6,651 bases of DNA from Gammaproteobacteria bacterium. Lineage in GTDB: Bacteria > Pseudomonadota > Gammaproteobacteria > UBA6429 > Thiohalophilaceae. Under the pieces are notes generated by a model. That model saw only the letters and a list, made by a program, of their open reading frames with translations, did no database searches and was not told the origin of the DNA. Each line of letters begins with the position of its first letter. Within the stretch, counting starts at the first letter, position 1. The position numbers and the translations under genes were made by a program. Shown one piece after another: positions 6,101 through 6,651 of the stretch. The stretch spans positions 1 through 6,651 of the forward strand of contig JAOUOK010000093.1 of the NCBI GenBank assembly GCA_029880425.1, given 5' to 3'.

Positions 6101-6651
6101 TTATTTAACCGGTAATGTTTGTAAGTAGCTTAACAGGTCAATCTGTTCTTCAAGAGTCAGTACTGTATTCATATTTGGCATGCGTTTACCATTATAAAAA
6201 GCACTGGGGTTACCGTTACGGAATTTATGAATGGTTTCCACCGGGTTTTCAGTTGCCACGGTGCCTAAAAATTCAGGGTTTGAAGCTGTTTTAAAATTAA
6301 TATTTTTACCATCGCTGCCATGACATTCCTTGCAGTTCTTTTGGAAAAAAACTTTACCACGTTTTTTATTGCCATCGGCTAATAATGTTTTTTTATCCAG
6401 GTAAGATTCAATATCAACCTGCCCATTTTTAATAAAATTTGCCACTTGCTGTAATGCGTTAGTGGACATTACCTTGTCAAAAGCGTGCGTCTTATTTTTT
6501 AAGACAGTAATAACTTCATCAACAGACATCATTTGTGCGTCCTGTACACCTTTAATGCCAGTGTGGTGGCTGCCTTTTGCGTAGGCACCCTTTACACCTT
6601 TGTAGTCCCAGCCATGACATTCTTTGCAGCGCCATGTATCAGAACCCTTCT
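6101..6651 (-). CDS. Dihaem c-type cytochrome, C-terminal part (runs off the right edge)
   Basis: The minus-strand frame ending at TAA 6101-6103 is open to the right edge, giving 182 visible residues, so the real start lies outside the window. ATG at 6532 is an internal codon: the 39 residues before it include WRCKECHGWDYKG, a haem-binding CxxCH at 6614-6628. A second identical motif, CKECH at 6320-6334, begins a class I cytochrome c domain: RGKVFFQKNCKECHG, then KRMPNM with the likely axial Met, then LTLEEQIDLLSYLQTLPVK as the C-terminal helix. For the first haem, Met in FDKVMS ahead of LQQVANFI may be the axial ligand. The protein should be a periplasmic electron carrier or the haem subunit of an oxidoreductase. 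The signal peptide is expected beyond the edge and cannot be seen. The specific partner is unknown. The neighbour downstream is rimO, 12 bp away. Confidence 0.88.
   Translation of the reverse strand, partial: KGSDTWRCKECHGWDYKGVKGAYAKGSHHTGIKGVQDAQMMSVDEVITVLKNKTHAFDKVMSTNALQQVANFIKNGQVDIESYLDKKTLLADGNKKRGKVFFQKNCKECHGSDGKNINFKTASNPEFLGTVATENPVETIHKFRNGNPSAFYNGKRMPNMNTVLTLEEQIDLLSYLQTLPVK

Noticed and set aside
1..6651. CRISPR arrays, tRNA or rRNA genes, insertion sequences, phage or defence genes
   Set aside because: I looked for repeated units, cloverleaf-like arms, transposase motifs and terminal inverted repeats, and saw none. The window is nearly filled by housekeeping-type genes.

Overview
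The window reads as chromosomal DNA of a gammaproteobacterium with moderate to low GC (about 40-45% by eye). RimO and FolB align almost residue for residue with the E. coli proteins as I remember them. FolK and UppP look like the non-enteric gammaproteobacterial branches. The CxxCH cytochrome at the right edge suggests a respiratory, perhaps sulphur- or methane-associated lineage, but that is only an impression. Almost all of the DNA is coding and no gap exceeds about 105 bp. I see no tRNA, rRNA, insertion sequence, CRISPR array or prophage gene.

Layout from left to right. (1) Positions 1-409, minus strand: the N-terminal 136 codons of an unrecognised secreted protein that runs off the left edge. 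(2) 512-1378, plus strand: folB and folK, two consecutive steps of the pterin branch of folate synthesis. (3) 1472-2236, minus strand, convergent with folK: a pteridine-reductase-type short-chain dehydrogenase, probably working on the same class of pterins. (4) A divergent 96-bp control region with small inverted repeats. (5) 2333-4760, plus strand: a likely three-gene operon of a MidA/NDUFAF7-family methyltransferase, undecaprenyl-diphosphatase UppP and a small VanZ-family membrane protein. (6) 4763-6651, minus strand: rimO preceded, 12 bp upstream, by a c-type cytochrome that runs off the right edge. The vanZ-like gene and rimO converge with only 2 bp between their stop codons. A candidate rimO terminator hairpin spans that junction.

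The genes are mostly housekeeping: folate and pterin supply, lipid-carrier recycling for cell-wall synthesis, ribosomal protein S12 modification, and one electron carrier. I found no convincing new multi-gene system. The points most worth a second look are: the cytochrome continues upstream of its first visible ATG and carries a second haem motif at the window edge; the pterin genes cluster with a reductase, with non-E. coli residues in FolK and FolB; and the vanZ-like/rimO junction is very tight.
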